DNA from: Larix kaempferi
Taxonomy: Eukaryota > Streptophyta > Pinopsida > Pinales > Pinaceae
Assembly (NCBI GenBank): GCA_027924585.1
Contig: BSBM01000261.1
Span: forward strand, 3,923,501-3,987,500
DNA: 64,000 bases
Direction: 5' to 3'
In this document: piece after piece, positions 1-10,740 of the stretch
Position numbering within the stretch: the first letter of the stretch is position 1
Layout: every line of letters starts with the position of its first letter
Position numbers and translations under genes: made by a program
The notes under the pieces: model-generated
The model's input: the letters and a program-made list of their open reading frames with translations, nothing else
Database searches by the model: none
Told to the model about the DNA's origin: nothing

Positions 1-629
1 AAGAAGATCAAGGTCTTCAAAATAAGATGATGGAGTAGAGTACGCTTCCAGAAACTCCAGTAACTTCTGCAAGAAGGCAGAAACTAAGAGGGAGCCTACA
101 AAACACATGAAAGATAAGTATTTACTGTCATTTGAATTCCTAAGTATGTTGAAGGATATCGCTCGTAAGAGTTACATGTAGATCTGTGATACAGTTTTCT
201 TTTATGCATTTATATATGACTAAGATTGACTAGTAGTAAGCTCATGTAGTGCATGTTATGAGTAAGTGACCTATAGTGTTGCACAACATTCCATGAGCCA
301 TTGTTGCTTGTCTAGAATGAAACCTCTTTGCTAACATGTTGAGAGCAGTGCACGCTCTTAATAGTATGTTCTGGTAGAGATGGAAGGCATCTAGATAGTT
401 ACCATGTGTATATGGGATATAAATGAGTGTTGTGTTGAAGCATTGGATAAGATGTATTGGTTACATGAATGTGTACATTATGCATAAGAAGTTGTCATTA
501 CATGGAATGTTACTAATGACATGACTAAATTTGACTTGTACAAAAGATCATGTGCTTTGACCTACAAGAGAAGGATGATAAGACTTGTTCCGAAGAACAA
601 GTGATGATTGCTCAGTCGTGACCTTCAAG
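1..629. other. Decayed copia-internal sequence, no readable ORF
   Basis: No open frame or recognisable domain was found here. The stretch leads directly into a Ty1/copia reverse transcriptase relic, so the simplest reading is the decayed upstream part of the same pol region. This is inferred from position only. Confidence 0.3.
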
Positions 630-2013
630 AAGAAGATTTACAAATTCTAGCATACTACAGAAGTATAAGGCAAGGTTCATGGTTTCTCTCAGAAAGAGGG
701 AATCGATTATGATGAGATGTGTGCTCTTGTAGCAAGATACACTTTGATGAGAGCTATACTCGCGATAGCTTTTGTGATGAAGTGGAAAGTACACTAGATG
801 GACGTGAAGACAGCTTTCCTGAACGATATAGTAGAGGAGGAAGTGTATGTGGAGCAGCCACTAGGATTTGAGACACGTGACAAACAGAAACATGTGTGCA
901 AATTGAAAAAGGCCTTGTATGGTTTGAAACAGGTACCAAGGACGTGGTACGACAGGATTGATGGATTTCTGACGAGCTTGGGCTTTACCAAGAGTAAATT
1001 AGATTCCAACATTTACTTCAAGGTTGAAGTTGGAAAACCAATGATACCACTTTTGTATGCAGATGACTTGTTCCTGATAGGTGATGAGAAGCTCATTGCA
1101 GAAACAAAGAAGAAACTTGCCACAGAATTTGAGATGAAAGACCTGGGTATGATGCACTACTTCTAAGGTCTTGAGGTGTGGTAGAATCCAGAAGAGATTT
1201 TCCTTAGCCAAGGAAAATATGCAGTAGAGATCCTGAAGAGATTCGGGATGATGGATTGCAAGGCCATGACCACACCAATGGCATCGAATTTGAAGTTGTT
1301 GTGTTATACTTCTTCAGAGACAGTGGATGCCACTGTATATAGTCAAATGATTGGTTCGTTTATGTACTTAATGAACATGAGGCCGGATATATGGTTTGTG
1401 GTGAACACATTGAGTTAATACATGGTAGAGTCGAGACGTGTTCACTTGATTGCGGCAAAGCATGTGTTGAGGTACCTAAGGGGTACGATTGATTATGGGC
1501 CCAGATATGAGAGAGAGCAATAGACTAACCTGCAAGGTTATGTTGATGCAGATTGGGCCGGTAGTGTCACAGACAAGAAGAGCACTTCAGGATTTTGCTT
1601 CAGTTTGGGATCAAGCATGATCTCCTGGTTTAGTAGGAAGCAAACGAGTGCGGCACTCAGTACAACCGAAGCAGAGTACATGGCATCTTTTTCAGCTAGT
1701 TGCGAAGCAGTGTGGCTTCGGAAGTTGCTTACAGGATTGGTTGATCTCGAGTTAGAGGCGACTTGTATTTTCTGCGACAACCAATGAAGTTGCCTAAGAA
1801 CCCAGTTTTTCATAACAAGTCGAAGCACATCAAGACCAGGTACCACTATATCAAGGATATGGTGTAGAGAGGAGCAGTGAGGCTCCAGTATGTGGCGACA
1901 GACAAGCAAATAGTCGATGTGTTGACCAAGCCTCTATCGAGAGTGAAGTTTGAGTACTTCAGGGACAAGCTTGGAGTTGTCCAGATCGATGTTCCTCGAA
2001 AGAGGGAGTGTTG
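630..2013 (+). pseudogene. Ty1/copia pol relic: reverse transcriptase and RNase H
   Basis: Remnant of the polyprotein that copies copia RNA into DNA. The best block (798-1166) reads MDVKTAFLND, then LKKALYGLKQ, then the polymerase box YADDLFLIGD. Upstream, in another frame, is a KEGIDYDEM-like segment. Downstream are the RNase H hallmarks DADWAG (about 1546) and TTEAEYMA (about 1660-1684), then after a frame change a C-terminus reading KSKHIKTRYHYIKD and VLTKPLS. Stops near 1164 and 1788 and frame changes before 798 and after 1787 break it. The order RT then RNase H with no integrase following is copia-type. Gag, protease and integrase lie outside the window or are lost. The final stop TGA overlaps the presumed LTR start. 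Confidence 0.9.
1998..2008 (+). other. Polypurine tract of the copia element
   Basis: An 11-base purine run (GAAAGAGGGAG) directly precedes TGTTGAGAGA at 2009, as expected for the plus-strand primer next to a 3' LTR. A near-identical purine run followed by TGTTGAAG occurs at about 19144-19152. Either one could be the real LTR junction of the element. Confidence 0.6.
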
Positions 2014-2222
2014 AGAGACATAGCACGTGTGAGACGCATGTAGTCACGAGGTGACGTAATTTGTGCTCCTGGGCAAGTCTCCATTTGAGGTGATGTGGTA
2101 GTGGGTGGTCACTTCGGTGACGTAATGTGTGCTCCCGAACTACACTCATGAGGATGTAGTAGGTAGTCACATTAGTGACGTAATTGAGCCTCCTGACTAC
2201 TAGTGTTGTCGGGCATACACGA
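2009..2222 (+). repeat. Copia LTR or 3' region, part 1, with hairpin/TGACGT units 1-3
   Basis: Three imperfect units about 60 bp apart each carry a short inverted repeat directly followed by GTAAT. They are GTCAC-GAG-GTGAC at 2043, GTCAC-TTCG-GTGAC at 2108 and GTCAC-ATTA-GTGAC at 2166. Each right arm forms TGACGTAAT with the next bases, a bZIP (TGA/as-1 or CRE type) core. The region is interrupted at 2222 by a gypsy LTR and resumes at 15776. Confidence 0.7.
2218..2222. repeat. Left TSD (CACGA) of gypsy solo LTR
   Basis: CACGA precedes TGTTACC at 2223 and is repeated at 15776-15780 directly after an LTR end ...ACAACA. Five-base duplications are normal for Ty3/gypsy integrase. Confidence 0.75.
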
Positions 2223-3987
2223 TGTTACCAGCTAAGTGGTACTTACTTGGATTTCAAGTGAGTCAACAAAGAGCGAAAAGTTATTTGTTCATCACCAAAA
2301 TTCAGAAATCCAAGCAGGCCAATGTTTGGCCCTTTTTATGTTTCTTGGCATGTTCACACCCCCTTGGGAGAATTGTAATAAATAATGTAGCATGGTGGTC
2401 TTTTGTAAAAGGGCTTGGCCTTCTTGGGACTTAGTCATCAAACTAATCACCCTTGAGTGTTTTTTCCCTTGTTAATTATGCAACACTTTTTAGCGCGACA
2501 TAGTTTTCGAGTTTTTCACTCAAAATCCTCCAAAGTCGGGGTGGTGAAAGTGATGATTAGGCCTTGAAAGGGTTATTAAAGCCTAAAGTCTATGTATAAT
2601 ACCATGCTAGTCATAATCCCAGAGTCTTGTGAGCATGCGCTAAGTCCCCCCTAAGATTTTTTTATTTTCTAGTTTTTTAATAGTCATCGATAAGGTGTAT
2701 TTTAATTGTAAAGTTTCAAAAGGTCATAAAAGTGGGTCTAGGGGACCAAATTTGTCATGGGAATGCTCGATTTTGGACCCAGAGCCCCCACCTAACCCCT
2801 AAACCCACTTCTGAGAGTCTAATTGATGATTTTCAATTACTAATTTTGATTTTCTCTTGAAAATGACATTTTGGGTATAATAATTGGGAAATATGGAGAA
2901 AATCCAATTCCTAAATCAAAGGGAGCTTGTCTCTGAGGTGTCCAGGTTGGTTGGCATCTTGTCTGGGTCAATAAATGAGTTGTTGAAGCTTCTTTCCCAA
3001 CTCATAATGTGGATTTCAGTGGTTTCTAAGTTTGAGGAGAGAATCTCTCCAAGAGGGCAAAATTCCCCATGAGGGTGAGTTGTTAGAGCTTGATTTGACA
3101 TATGGAAGCCTCCCATGAGTGTTTGGGACACCTCATGAGAGCTGGAAACCCCATTTCTCACATGAAAGACACTTGCCACACTCTCTAGAACCCCTAATCC
3201 ACCTCCTCCATTGGGAGTTTCGCCCTCCAAGGGTTTGGAACCTAATTTTTCTATAAAAGCAAGCCATTTCTCTTCTCTACAATGGAAGCAAGGAACCTCT
3301 GCTCTTGTGATGTATTGTTGTTATTATTTGATGAATAAAGTTGTGGATTTGGAGGTCCAAACTGTGCAAGACTTCTGATAAATGTGAATGTTGGGCTCTA
3401 ATCAAGGTGATATTTAGCTAGTTGCTTTCTTCTTTACAAGTTTGTAGATTTTTTGTCTAGCTTAGAAGTCCATTCTTGGCTCATAGAGTAAACATTTAAA
3501 GGCTTAATTTGTTTACTTGTGTTTGATTTTCTAAGATTAAAGAGTAATAATCTGTAGTCGGTAATACTTATGTTATTTTTATCTCATTCAATTAACCACA
3601 CTAGATTGATCTCACTTGTTTAAAGGTTTTTGTAGCTTGCGAACCATCTGAGGTGAAGAAAAAGTGGGAGTTCGATTGCATCCCTTTTCTCTTTATATAA
3701 TATTTTTGCATATAACACTTCTTGTATTACAAGCATCTCCACATCCTCACAAAGATTCAAGTTGGAGCTTGAGTCCTTCTCCTCTTCTCTTAAAAAATTA
3801 AACTCTTTTTCTGGTTGCATTTAGAACAAGCTTAGATCACCTTAAAAATTTTATCATACATTTCTTAGCTTGGTAATATTTCTAGATCTAAAAGTGCTTT
3901 TACTTGCAATCATAAGCTTACATCTAGTTCCATTTACTTAGTATTTAAAGTAGTGTAGTTTCTCTATTTTTTGCAAGTATTTGGTTG
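2223..3987 (+). repeat. Solo gypsy LTR, left segment
   Basis: Shares order and many short blocks with 7586 onward: TGTTACCAGCTA, a GAGTTTTTCACTCAAA block, and later an AATAAA-like stretch followed by TTTGGAGGTC. It stops at GGTTG (3983-3987), the TSD of the next insertion. Short ORFs here (for example 2916-3230 minus) match nothing and look like chance. Confidence 0.65.
3983..3987. repeat. Left TSD (GGTTG) of two-headed gypsy chimera
   Basis: GGTTG directly precedes the inverted LTR end TGTTGTCC at 3988 and is repeated exactly at 11658-11662 after the forward LTR end GGACAACA. Confidence 0.75.
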
Positions 3988-4091
3988 TGTTGTCCACCGA
4001 GATGCACACCAGCAGCGGAAATCTTTCGAAAGTTGTTCCCTCACTACAAGTGGGGAAGGTGTGGCCTTGGGGGCAAGCAATGAGCCAGGTA
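3988..4091 (-). repeat. LTR 3'-end fragment in inverted orientation
   Basis: On the minus strand this matches about 11550-11657: TACCTGGCTC, then CTTGCCCCCAAGG, GTGAGGGAACA and GTGTGCATCTCGG, ending GGACAACA. It is joined directly to the gag reading frame at about 4091, so the rest of that LTR and the pol region are deleted. Confidence 0.75.
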
Positions 4092-5398
4092 TTTTGCATA
4101 ATTCTAAGACAGGGACAGGAACTTTAGAATTTGCTAACCAATTACCCAAGTCAAAACTCAAATCAACAGCTACTTCTTTAACAAGTTTAGGAGTTGTTAC
4201 CTTAGGAGCATTCTGTGCGGGAGGTCCCTCTCTTGCTTTCCTTTGATAAGTAATCCCTTTGAAATTCTGGATGTTGTTGATATGTTCGTCTGAAGGCATC
4301 TCACCATAGTACTGAGTTAAATTGTCAACCCTTTGGTGATGTTGGCTAGCTTGTATCCAATCTTCCCTAGGAATGCTATAAGTGTCACCTACATGGTTTA
4401 TATATTCAGGCTCGCTTGTAGATGTGCTGGGACCACAACCCTATGGGTGACCATGGCCCTGAATATAGCATGCATAATGGCATCCAGATTCTTCATGGAA
4501 GTCTCTGCATGCTCTACAAAATGGCTTGTAATGCTCAACCATGTTAGCAACCTCTAGCTGATGAGGAGGCCTCTGTTCATGGTTGGGAGGTTTTCTCTGC
4601 CAAGTTGGTTTTGCAAGAAATGTTCTAGGAGGTGGTGGGGGTTGAGTCCTTTCAACAATAATGACCCGATTCTGAACCTCCTTTATTTGTGCCAAGTATT
4701 TCCTCTCCCATGTCTTGCATTTTCTCAGTTATATCCATAAGCTTCTTTTCATAGGCATTGTTTGAAGGCTCTTTTTCTTTAGGCTCAACAGTTTTCAGAG
4801 GAGTTGATGATCTAGAGTAACCTTGGATGTTTGACTCTCCTGAAGATTGCATGTTTCTGTCAATTTTGATAGCCAATTCCTGAGCTTGAGGCAATGTGGT
4901 GGGTTCCTTGTCTCTTATCTAATACTGTATCTTGCCACTTAATGCTTCTATGTAATAATCCAATGTGGAAGCTGCAGGAGGTGCATAAGTAGCAGGGATG
5001 GAATTAGACAACTCCGTGAACCTAGTGTTGAATTCATCCATGGTTTCAGTATCTGATTTCTTCATACTGGTCAAGGATGCCACTAGATGTCTAGGTTCTA
5101 TTTTACTGCCAAATTTGTTGAGGAAAGCAGTCTTGAAGGCTGCCATGGTAGCGAATGAGTTATTTGGCAAGTTGTCATACCAGTTTCCAGCTTTATCATC
5201 CAAAGATAAAGCAAAAAGAGTCATGTATACATCTTCCTGTTTGTCAGCACCCTTGACATAGGAACCACAGTGTCTGGAAAAGTTTCTAAGATGTTGCTCA
5301 GCAGAGGTAGAGGCATCAATGCCAGTGAAAGTGATGAGTTTATCTATAGCCTTCTCAGGAACCTGATGGGGTTGACCTGTTATCTGAGAGAAATCCAA
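4092..5398 (-). pseudogene. Ty3/gypsy gag relic
   Basis: Capsid-like protein of a gypsy element. The N-terminal block (5398-4919) begins MDFSQITGQP and contains AEQHLRNFSRHC, DDKAGNWYDNLP and FKTAFLNKFG, typical of the retrotransposon gag domain. After a stop at 4919 it continues in other frames through a Lys/Glu-rich linker, a proline run (about 4630), a zinc-knuckle-like CRACRDFHEESGCHYAC (about 4480-4530) and a FDLGNWLANSK block (about 4150) near the gag/protease border. It ends at the fused LTR fragment (4091). At least two frame breaks are visible. It lies head-to-head with the protease ORF that starts at about 5770. Confidence 0.8.
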
Positions 5399-5748
5399 CT
5401 AAGTAAAATACTCGTTCATCGTGGTAAGGAAACAGTTATTGTTTTCAAAGTTTTCTTGAAATAAAATATGGATGTCTGAAACAGACTAAGATCCAAGATC
5501 TTCAAGGATCCGACGAGAAGCAAGTTTATTCAATCTCCTCCTGCAAGCCTTTTCAGGCTCGGGGATGAAATTGAGTAAACCTTCAGAGTTTCTTCTAGTT
5601 GAATACCTTGAGGTGTTTACTAACAATGGAGTCGCCAAGTGGATTCAAGTCTAATTCCGGAGAGTGATTGGACTAAAAATCTACCAAAAAAGAGAAAAAG
5701 GTAAAAAACTAAAAAGAAACAAAGGTCGTCCAACAACAAAAAGATTTG
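5399..5748 (-). other. Untranslated leader between primer site and gag (minus orientation)
   Basis: About 350 bp between the gag start and the primer binding site. No ORF. It has the position and length expected of a gypsy 5' leader read on the minus strand. Confidence 0.5.
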
Positions 5749-5766
5749 TCCTCGGCAGCGGCGCCA
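5749..5766 (-). other. Primer binding site, tRNA-Asp type
   Basis: The minus strand reads TGGCGCCGCTGCCGAGGA, differing at two positions from the tRNA-Asp site TGGCGCCGTTGCCGGGGA used by many plant gypsy (Tat/Athila) elements. In an intact element an LTR ending ACAACA would lie just above 5768. Instead the plus-strand protease frame starts there. Confidence 0.75.
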
Positions 5767-5769
5767 AAG

Positions 5770-7308
5770 ATTATCAACAAAATTTCCAAAGGGATTAAAC
5801 TGTTGAAAATCTTAGATTTTCCAACCAATCCAAGTCATGCCACACTTTCAAGTCCTCCAAAACCTTTGGAGCCGCCCCCACCTATGAGACCTTCTACCCC
5901 TGAGAAGGTGGTTTTCTCGGACACCATGCAGCAACCCTCAACGAGCTACAACAATACTGATGAAGACCCTTCTATAATTCTGCAAACTAGGGACCCAAGA
6001 AGAGAAGATCATCCCTTTTTTTATATATCATTGACGATAGGAGATCTTCTTCTACATAATTGTATGTTAGATTCAGGATCTGGAGCCAACTTGATGACTA
6101 TAAAGGTTATGCAACAACTTAACTTAAAAATCACTAGACCTTACCAAAATGTATGTGCCATGGATTCCAAACCAGTTAAAGTTGAAGGAATAATTAAAAA
6201 TCAAAATGTGAGGTTAGCTAAATATTTGAACATCTATGTAGCCATGGACATCCTTGTTATTGATGTACCAGACAAATGGGGGATGTTGCTTTCTAGAAAG
6301 TCGGGTGCAACTTTGGGTGGTTCTATTCAATTTGATTGGTCTTATGCAACTGTTCCAGCATCTGAAGATTTACTTGTCAAGTTGCATGCTGAAAAAGAGA
6401 AAAGGTACCATGTGGCAAACCCTCAAAAACCATTGAACGAGTATGTTTACAACACTGATGACCCTGGGATCTGTGCAATTTACTCTACCTTTCTAGCACC
6501 TATTCAAAGTGAGGATGAAGTTGAGGAGGATAGACATAACTTGGAGGATGACATAAGTGATGATGAATCCATCTTGGATGACATAGATATTGACAATGAT
6601 GAATGGACCTTGTCGGAGAACCCTATCTATGCCATGTCTAAAGAAGTTAACAATGAACAAAATCCCTTTGGAAATTTTGTTGATAATCCCACTTATGAGC
6701 ATGAGGATACATATAGCCAGGAATATGACTATTGGACATACATTGGAAAACCTATTTTTGATGTATCTAGAGAAGGGAGTGTGAACTTTGAAAATTTTGA
6801 GCAGTTGGACATAGAGGAAGAGCATGATATGTTTGCATATGAGCAGTTAGAGCCACACATGAGTACCAACAAGAGTAACTTAGAAGAGCAGTACAGTGAA
6901 GGTCCGGAGTGGGTACAGTCAGTTGAGCATACATCTCATCCGTCGGATATCCCTTGTATATTAGAGCAGTTCGAGGCTTACACTTCCATAGAAAGTTATT
7001 TTCAGAAGAGCCTTTCGGATCAGTGTGGTGAGGTACCGGGACTACCTTATCACCCAGAGTTTTTTCACCTTATCCTATCATGGATAGAGGATGCCTGCAG
7101 GAGGACTTGCTATATTGGGAAGCACTTCAAAGATCTACTATATACTTATGATTTCCCATCCATCCCTCCCATTCAGAATATCCAAGCAGGTTTGCATTTT
7201 CTGATAAGCATGCCCTTGCTCTGGCTGGTAACCAGAGACAAGGTAAATAATTATTTTCACATTGATTACATGCTTAAATGGTTACATTGGATTTCTGATT
7301 ATACTTAA
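5770..7308 (+). CDS. Open gypsy protease ORF with long acidic C-terminal region, no RT
   Basis: An uninterrupted frame of about 510 codons with no ATG near its start, because it opens at the junction with the inverted primer site. A proline-rich linker (PPKPLEPPPP, about 5855-5885) leads to a retropepsin: PFFYISLTIGD, LLHNCMLDSGSGANLM with the catalytic D-S-G (about 6065-6085), ITRPYQNV, DVPDKWGMLLSRKSGATLGG (about 6265-6320) and DWSYATVP. Its family role is cleaving Gag-Pol. From about 6500 to 7000 the protein is strongly acidic and Tyr-rich, and no YxDD reverse transcriptase follows. The ORF ends 278 bp before the LTR. Being open for 1.5 kb while gag is broken is unusual. Confidence 0.7.
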   Translation: MINKISKGIKLLKILDFPTNPSHATLSSPPKPLEPPPPMRPSTPEKVVFSDTMQQPSTSYNNTDEDPSIILQTRDPRREDHPFFYISLTIGDLLLHNCMLDSGSGANLMTIKVMQQLNLKITRPYQNVCAMDSKPVKVEGIIKNQNVRLAKYLNIYVAMDILVIDVPDKWGMLLSRKSGATLGGSIQFDWSYATVPASEDLLVKLHAEKEKRYHVANPQKPLNEYVYNTDDPGICAIYSTFLAPIQSEDEVEEDRHNLEDDISDDESILDDIDIDNDEWTLSENPIYAMSKEVNNEQNPFGNFVDNPTYEHEDTYSQEYDYWTYIGKPIFDVSREGSVNFENFEQLDIEEEHDMFAYEQLEPHMSTNKSNLEEQYSEGPEWVQSVEHTSHPSDIPCILEQFEAYTSIESYFQKSLSDQCGEVPGLPYHPEFFHLILSWIEDACRRTCYIGKHFKDLLYTYDFPSIPPIQNIQAGLHFLISMPLLWLVTRDKVNNYFHIDYMLKWLHWISDYT

Positions 7309-7585
7309 CATGTTCTTTTGTATTATGTTAGAATAGGAAAGAATAAATTTTTCAAAAAAGAGCATTTACTTTCTACATTTAGATTTTTAAATTTTATTTT
7401 CAAAAAATAAAATTTAGTTGGTATTTCATTTGCCATTTTTTATATAACACTTGTGCTACTGAAGGTTTTTTGTCAAGTTGAGATGTTTTTACAGTTTATA
7501 TATAAAAACCAGAGATTATGGTGTTCTCGTATCCTCTCCTTGCATGAATGCCAGATCGAGCACACATCCTGTAGTTGGAGCCAGA
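7309..7585 (+). other. AT-rich spacer between protease ORF and LTR
   Basis: AT-rich and without an ORF. No clear polypurine tract precedes the LTR start at 7586, only GTTGGAGCCAGA, so the tract may have decayed or been lost with the pol deletion. Confidence 0.45.
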
Positions 7586-9762
7586 TGTTACCAGCTATTT
7601 TATACAATAGCTGAATTTCTTGTGAGCCGCCAGTTTATTGAACATGATTCATGTTCATCATCAGTGTTCAGAAGTCATTTTCAGGGCAATTTCGCCCCAT
7701 TTGTAATAACTGCATGTTCATACCCCCACCGGGAAAATGTAAAAAGTTGGTCTAAATGGGGTCCTTTTATAAAAGACTCAGCTATCCTTAGGTTTAGCCA
7801 TTTGGGGGATACTCTGGAGTGTTTTTTTCTTAGGAATTATGCGCTACTCATCAGTGGCGTATAATCCCTGAGTTTTTCACTCAAACCTCCAAAGCTGGAA
7901 TATTTTCCATGGTGGTCAAAACCTAAGGTGGTTATTAGAGTCTTGTGTCTAGGATTTTTTACGTGTTAACCATCTCGATTGAGTCGTATGAACATGCACT
8001 AGATCCCCTAGGAGTTTCGTTTGATTCCGAGAAGAATAAATTTTTCCGTAATTTAGACCACTTTTTAATGGTTTAAATGAAATTTTTCAAGTTGTGATAA
8101 AAATATCATCCGGAGGCGGAATTGGGCGTGGGGAGGCTCGTTTTGACACTCAAAGCATCCTCTTTACCCTAGCACCAACTTTTCTAAGGTTTTGGGCAAT
8201 TACATCGCCTCTGGGAGCAGTTTTTCATTATTTTGGCATTTAGTGGCCATAAAATGACAAAATACACCAAGTGACAAAAAATTTAAAAAGTCAAAAAAAC
8301 AATTTTTAAACTTTGGAAAGGTGGGGCATATCATTTCATGGAGGTGTACGACCACATTAAGGTAATGAGCACATGTTATACTAAAGTTTGGAATTATAAA
8401 TGGAAAGGGATGACGTGAGCCATTTTGGCCGTACGGCTAAGCTCTCACGATTTGGTGACATGTCGTTTGATTAGTGGAAGATTGAGCTGCATTAAATAGT
8501 ATGGTAGGCACCCTCCTTGGATTGTGCAATCAACAAAGCTTGGCTTCACTTGGAATACGAGCTATCCCTACATTAGCTCCAACGCTATCTCATGCTACCA
8601 TTCACGTATCTCCTTCATGCTCACGGCGATCCTACAAGGAGCTCACGCATTGGATGGGTGTATATTGCAAAGCTATGATGGAGTTTCCTATGTTGGAGTG
8701 GGGGGCACCTTGCCAAGGTGGAGGCCACCTCCCCACTCTCCTTTATTGCAAGTGCGAGTTGTCACATAGATCTCGACTCCAAGCTTGATTGGATTGACTT
8801 TTGATTGGATTTCGATTGGATGTTAGGTGCCATTGGCTCTCTACAAGCCCATTCGAATTTACTCTTAGGATGGCTTGTGTTTTGTATAAAGAGAGGCTCT
8901 TGGAGCTCTCTTATGATGGAGAATTGGGCATAGAAACTCTAGTGAAATTGTAAGCATTCTTTGTTAATAAAATATTTTCGACTTTGGAGGTCACTTGCAT
9001 TGACTCTTGGCATTGTGTCTTCATTCTATGATGAAGTAATATCTCTTTCGATCTACTCTTTGATTTCAATTTTGATTATTGTATTCTTATTGAAAACTAA
9101 CAATCTAGTACTTAGGCTTCTAATCAAATTGTTATTGAGTGTTTGTGTCTTCAGGGGTTGCATCAAGTAGAAGATTTTGGCATCTAATACCTTCACTATG
9201 CAGGAACTCTATTGTTTGTGTCTTTGTTTGCAAGGGTTTCAAGCAATTTCGATCTTTCTTGCCTCATCCATCAAGCTATCAAAACACTCTACTTTCGTTA
9301 CTTTGGTTACTAGTTCCATCCCATCTTCTTTCGAGCTATGGAAAACCCAAGATCCATTTTTATCCAAACTTGAAAGCACCCATCAAGCTTGCCCTTTCTG
9401 TTTTTGGGCTTGCCTCGACTTTTTCTCCTTTGATCTTTGCCATCATTTCTTCCTTGCTGCTGTCCCATTTTCTCAACCTGTTGTACCTTCCTTTCGCTGC
9501 CGTCAATATCAGCTCTCTTCCTTCTCTGTTTGCTACCCCAAATCTCAGTCCTTTTCCTTCTCTGTTCACTGCTCCTGTTTTATCTTTTCAGTCCCCCCTT
9601 TCCAAGCCTTTTCCATTCCCTTTTGCTTGTGCTTACCTTGCTTTCGCTTGTCCTCTTTTACCTCCATCAAACTCTAAAAAGAAAAACTCTAAAAACTTTA
9701 AAACTTTGTAATCTATTTTGTTTTAGTTTAGACTTTATCTCATATTTTAGAGTTAGTCATTC

Positions 9763-9922
9763 TTAGACTTAGTTTGCATTTCAATTTTTTATTCTTAGAT
9801 TTAATTTCTTTTAAAAGTTTGCATGTTTAGTATTAGATCTCATTAGACTTAGTTTGCATTTCAATTTTTTATTCTTAGATTTAATTTCTTTTAAAAGTTT
9901 GCATGTTTAGTATTAGATCTCA
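9763..9922 (+). repeat. Exact 80 bp tandem duplication inside LTR
   Basis: 9763-9842 and 9843-9922 are identical at all 80 positions as read. Identity inside an otherwise diverged LTR suggests a recent duplication or an assembly effect. Confidence 0.9.
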
Positions 9923-10587
9923 TTTGAAAGTTAGGCTTGCACACTTAGCTAGTTTCATTTAAAGCTAAAACTTGCATTTTGAAAAAAGAATGTGCATATA
10001 GATTAGTGGTTAGTTTGCATCTAGTTTCCATTATTGCTCCTAGATCTTAGATTTGTTTTGATTTTGACTAACACTAATGGGTGCATGAGTATTGGACTTT
10101 TTTGGTTGTAGGTGTTGAGAAGAGAAATTGCAAAAGTGAAGCAAGAAGACAAACTTAAAACCATTTGGAGATATCCCAAAGAAGAAGAAATCATCAAGAA
10201 GAGAAATAAGCCATAAGGAAGATCCAAAACCAATGATGATAATGTTAACCATGAAAACTTGAACTTTCAATCTCCTTTTTTGTAAAAGAAGTCATAAGAC
10301 TTCTTGTTTCAAGTACTTTTCATTTTCAGTTTCTCTCATTGGTTGAAATTCCTCAAAAGTTGTAATCGTTAATAAAATCATTTTCGAGTGGGGTTTTTTG
10401 AGTCCCCACTCCCAACTTCCCCCATTTGGGGAAGTTTGTTGGTTGTTTGCTTTCTTTCCGCACTTAGCTTAGTTTTTGCTTTCAGTATTTCTCTCATTAT
10501 TTGCAAGTACACTACATATTTCCATTGCTAAATTAATCAAACTACTTGCACTTTATTTTTCTGTCTTGCATATCATTCAATGTAGAT

Positions 10588-10740
10588 AAGTCTCTTGAAC
10601 TTGTCGCAAGACGAGCCAAGAGCACTCTCTATCGGAGAGCATACTTGTATTGTTGCATTGCATGTAGTTAACTAAGTCTCTTGAACTTTGTCATAAGACG
10701 AAGTCAAGAGCACTCTCTGTCGGAGAGGTCTCATTGTGCT
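10588..10740 (+). repeat. Imperfect tandem repeat, 86 bp period
   Basis: Two units share AAGTCTCTTGAACTT, an AAGACGA block and AAGAGCACTCTCT followed by TCGGAGAG, starting at 10588 and 10674. Each unit contains CTCTCTRTCGGAGAG, a near-palindrome. Confidence 0.8.

Noticed and set aside
9139-9766. Three overlapping Ser/Pro/Leu-rich plus-strand ORFs
   Set aside because: All frames open over a CT-rich stretch of an LTR. No recognisable protein.
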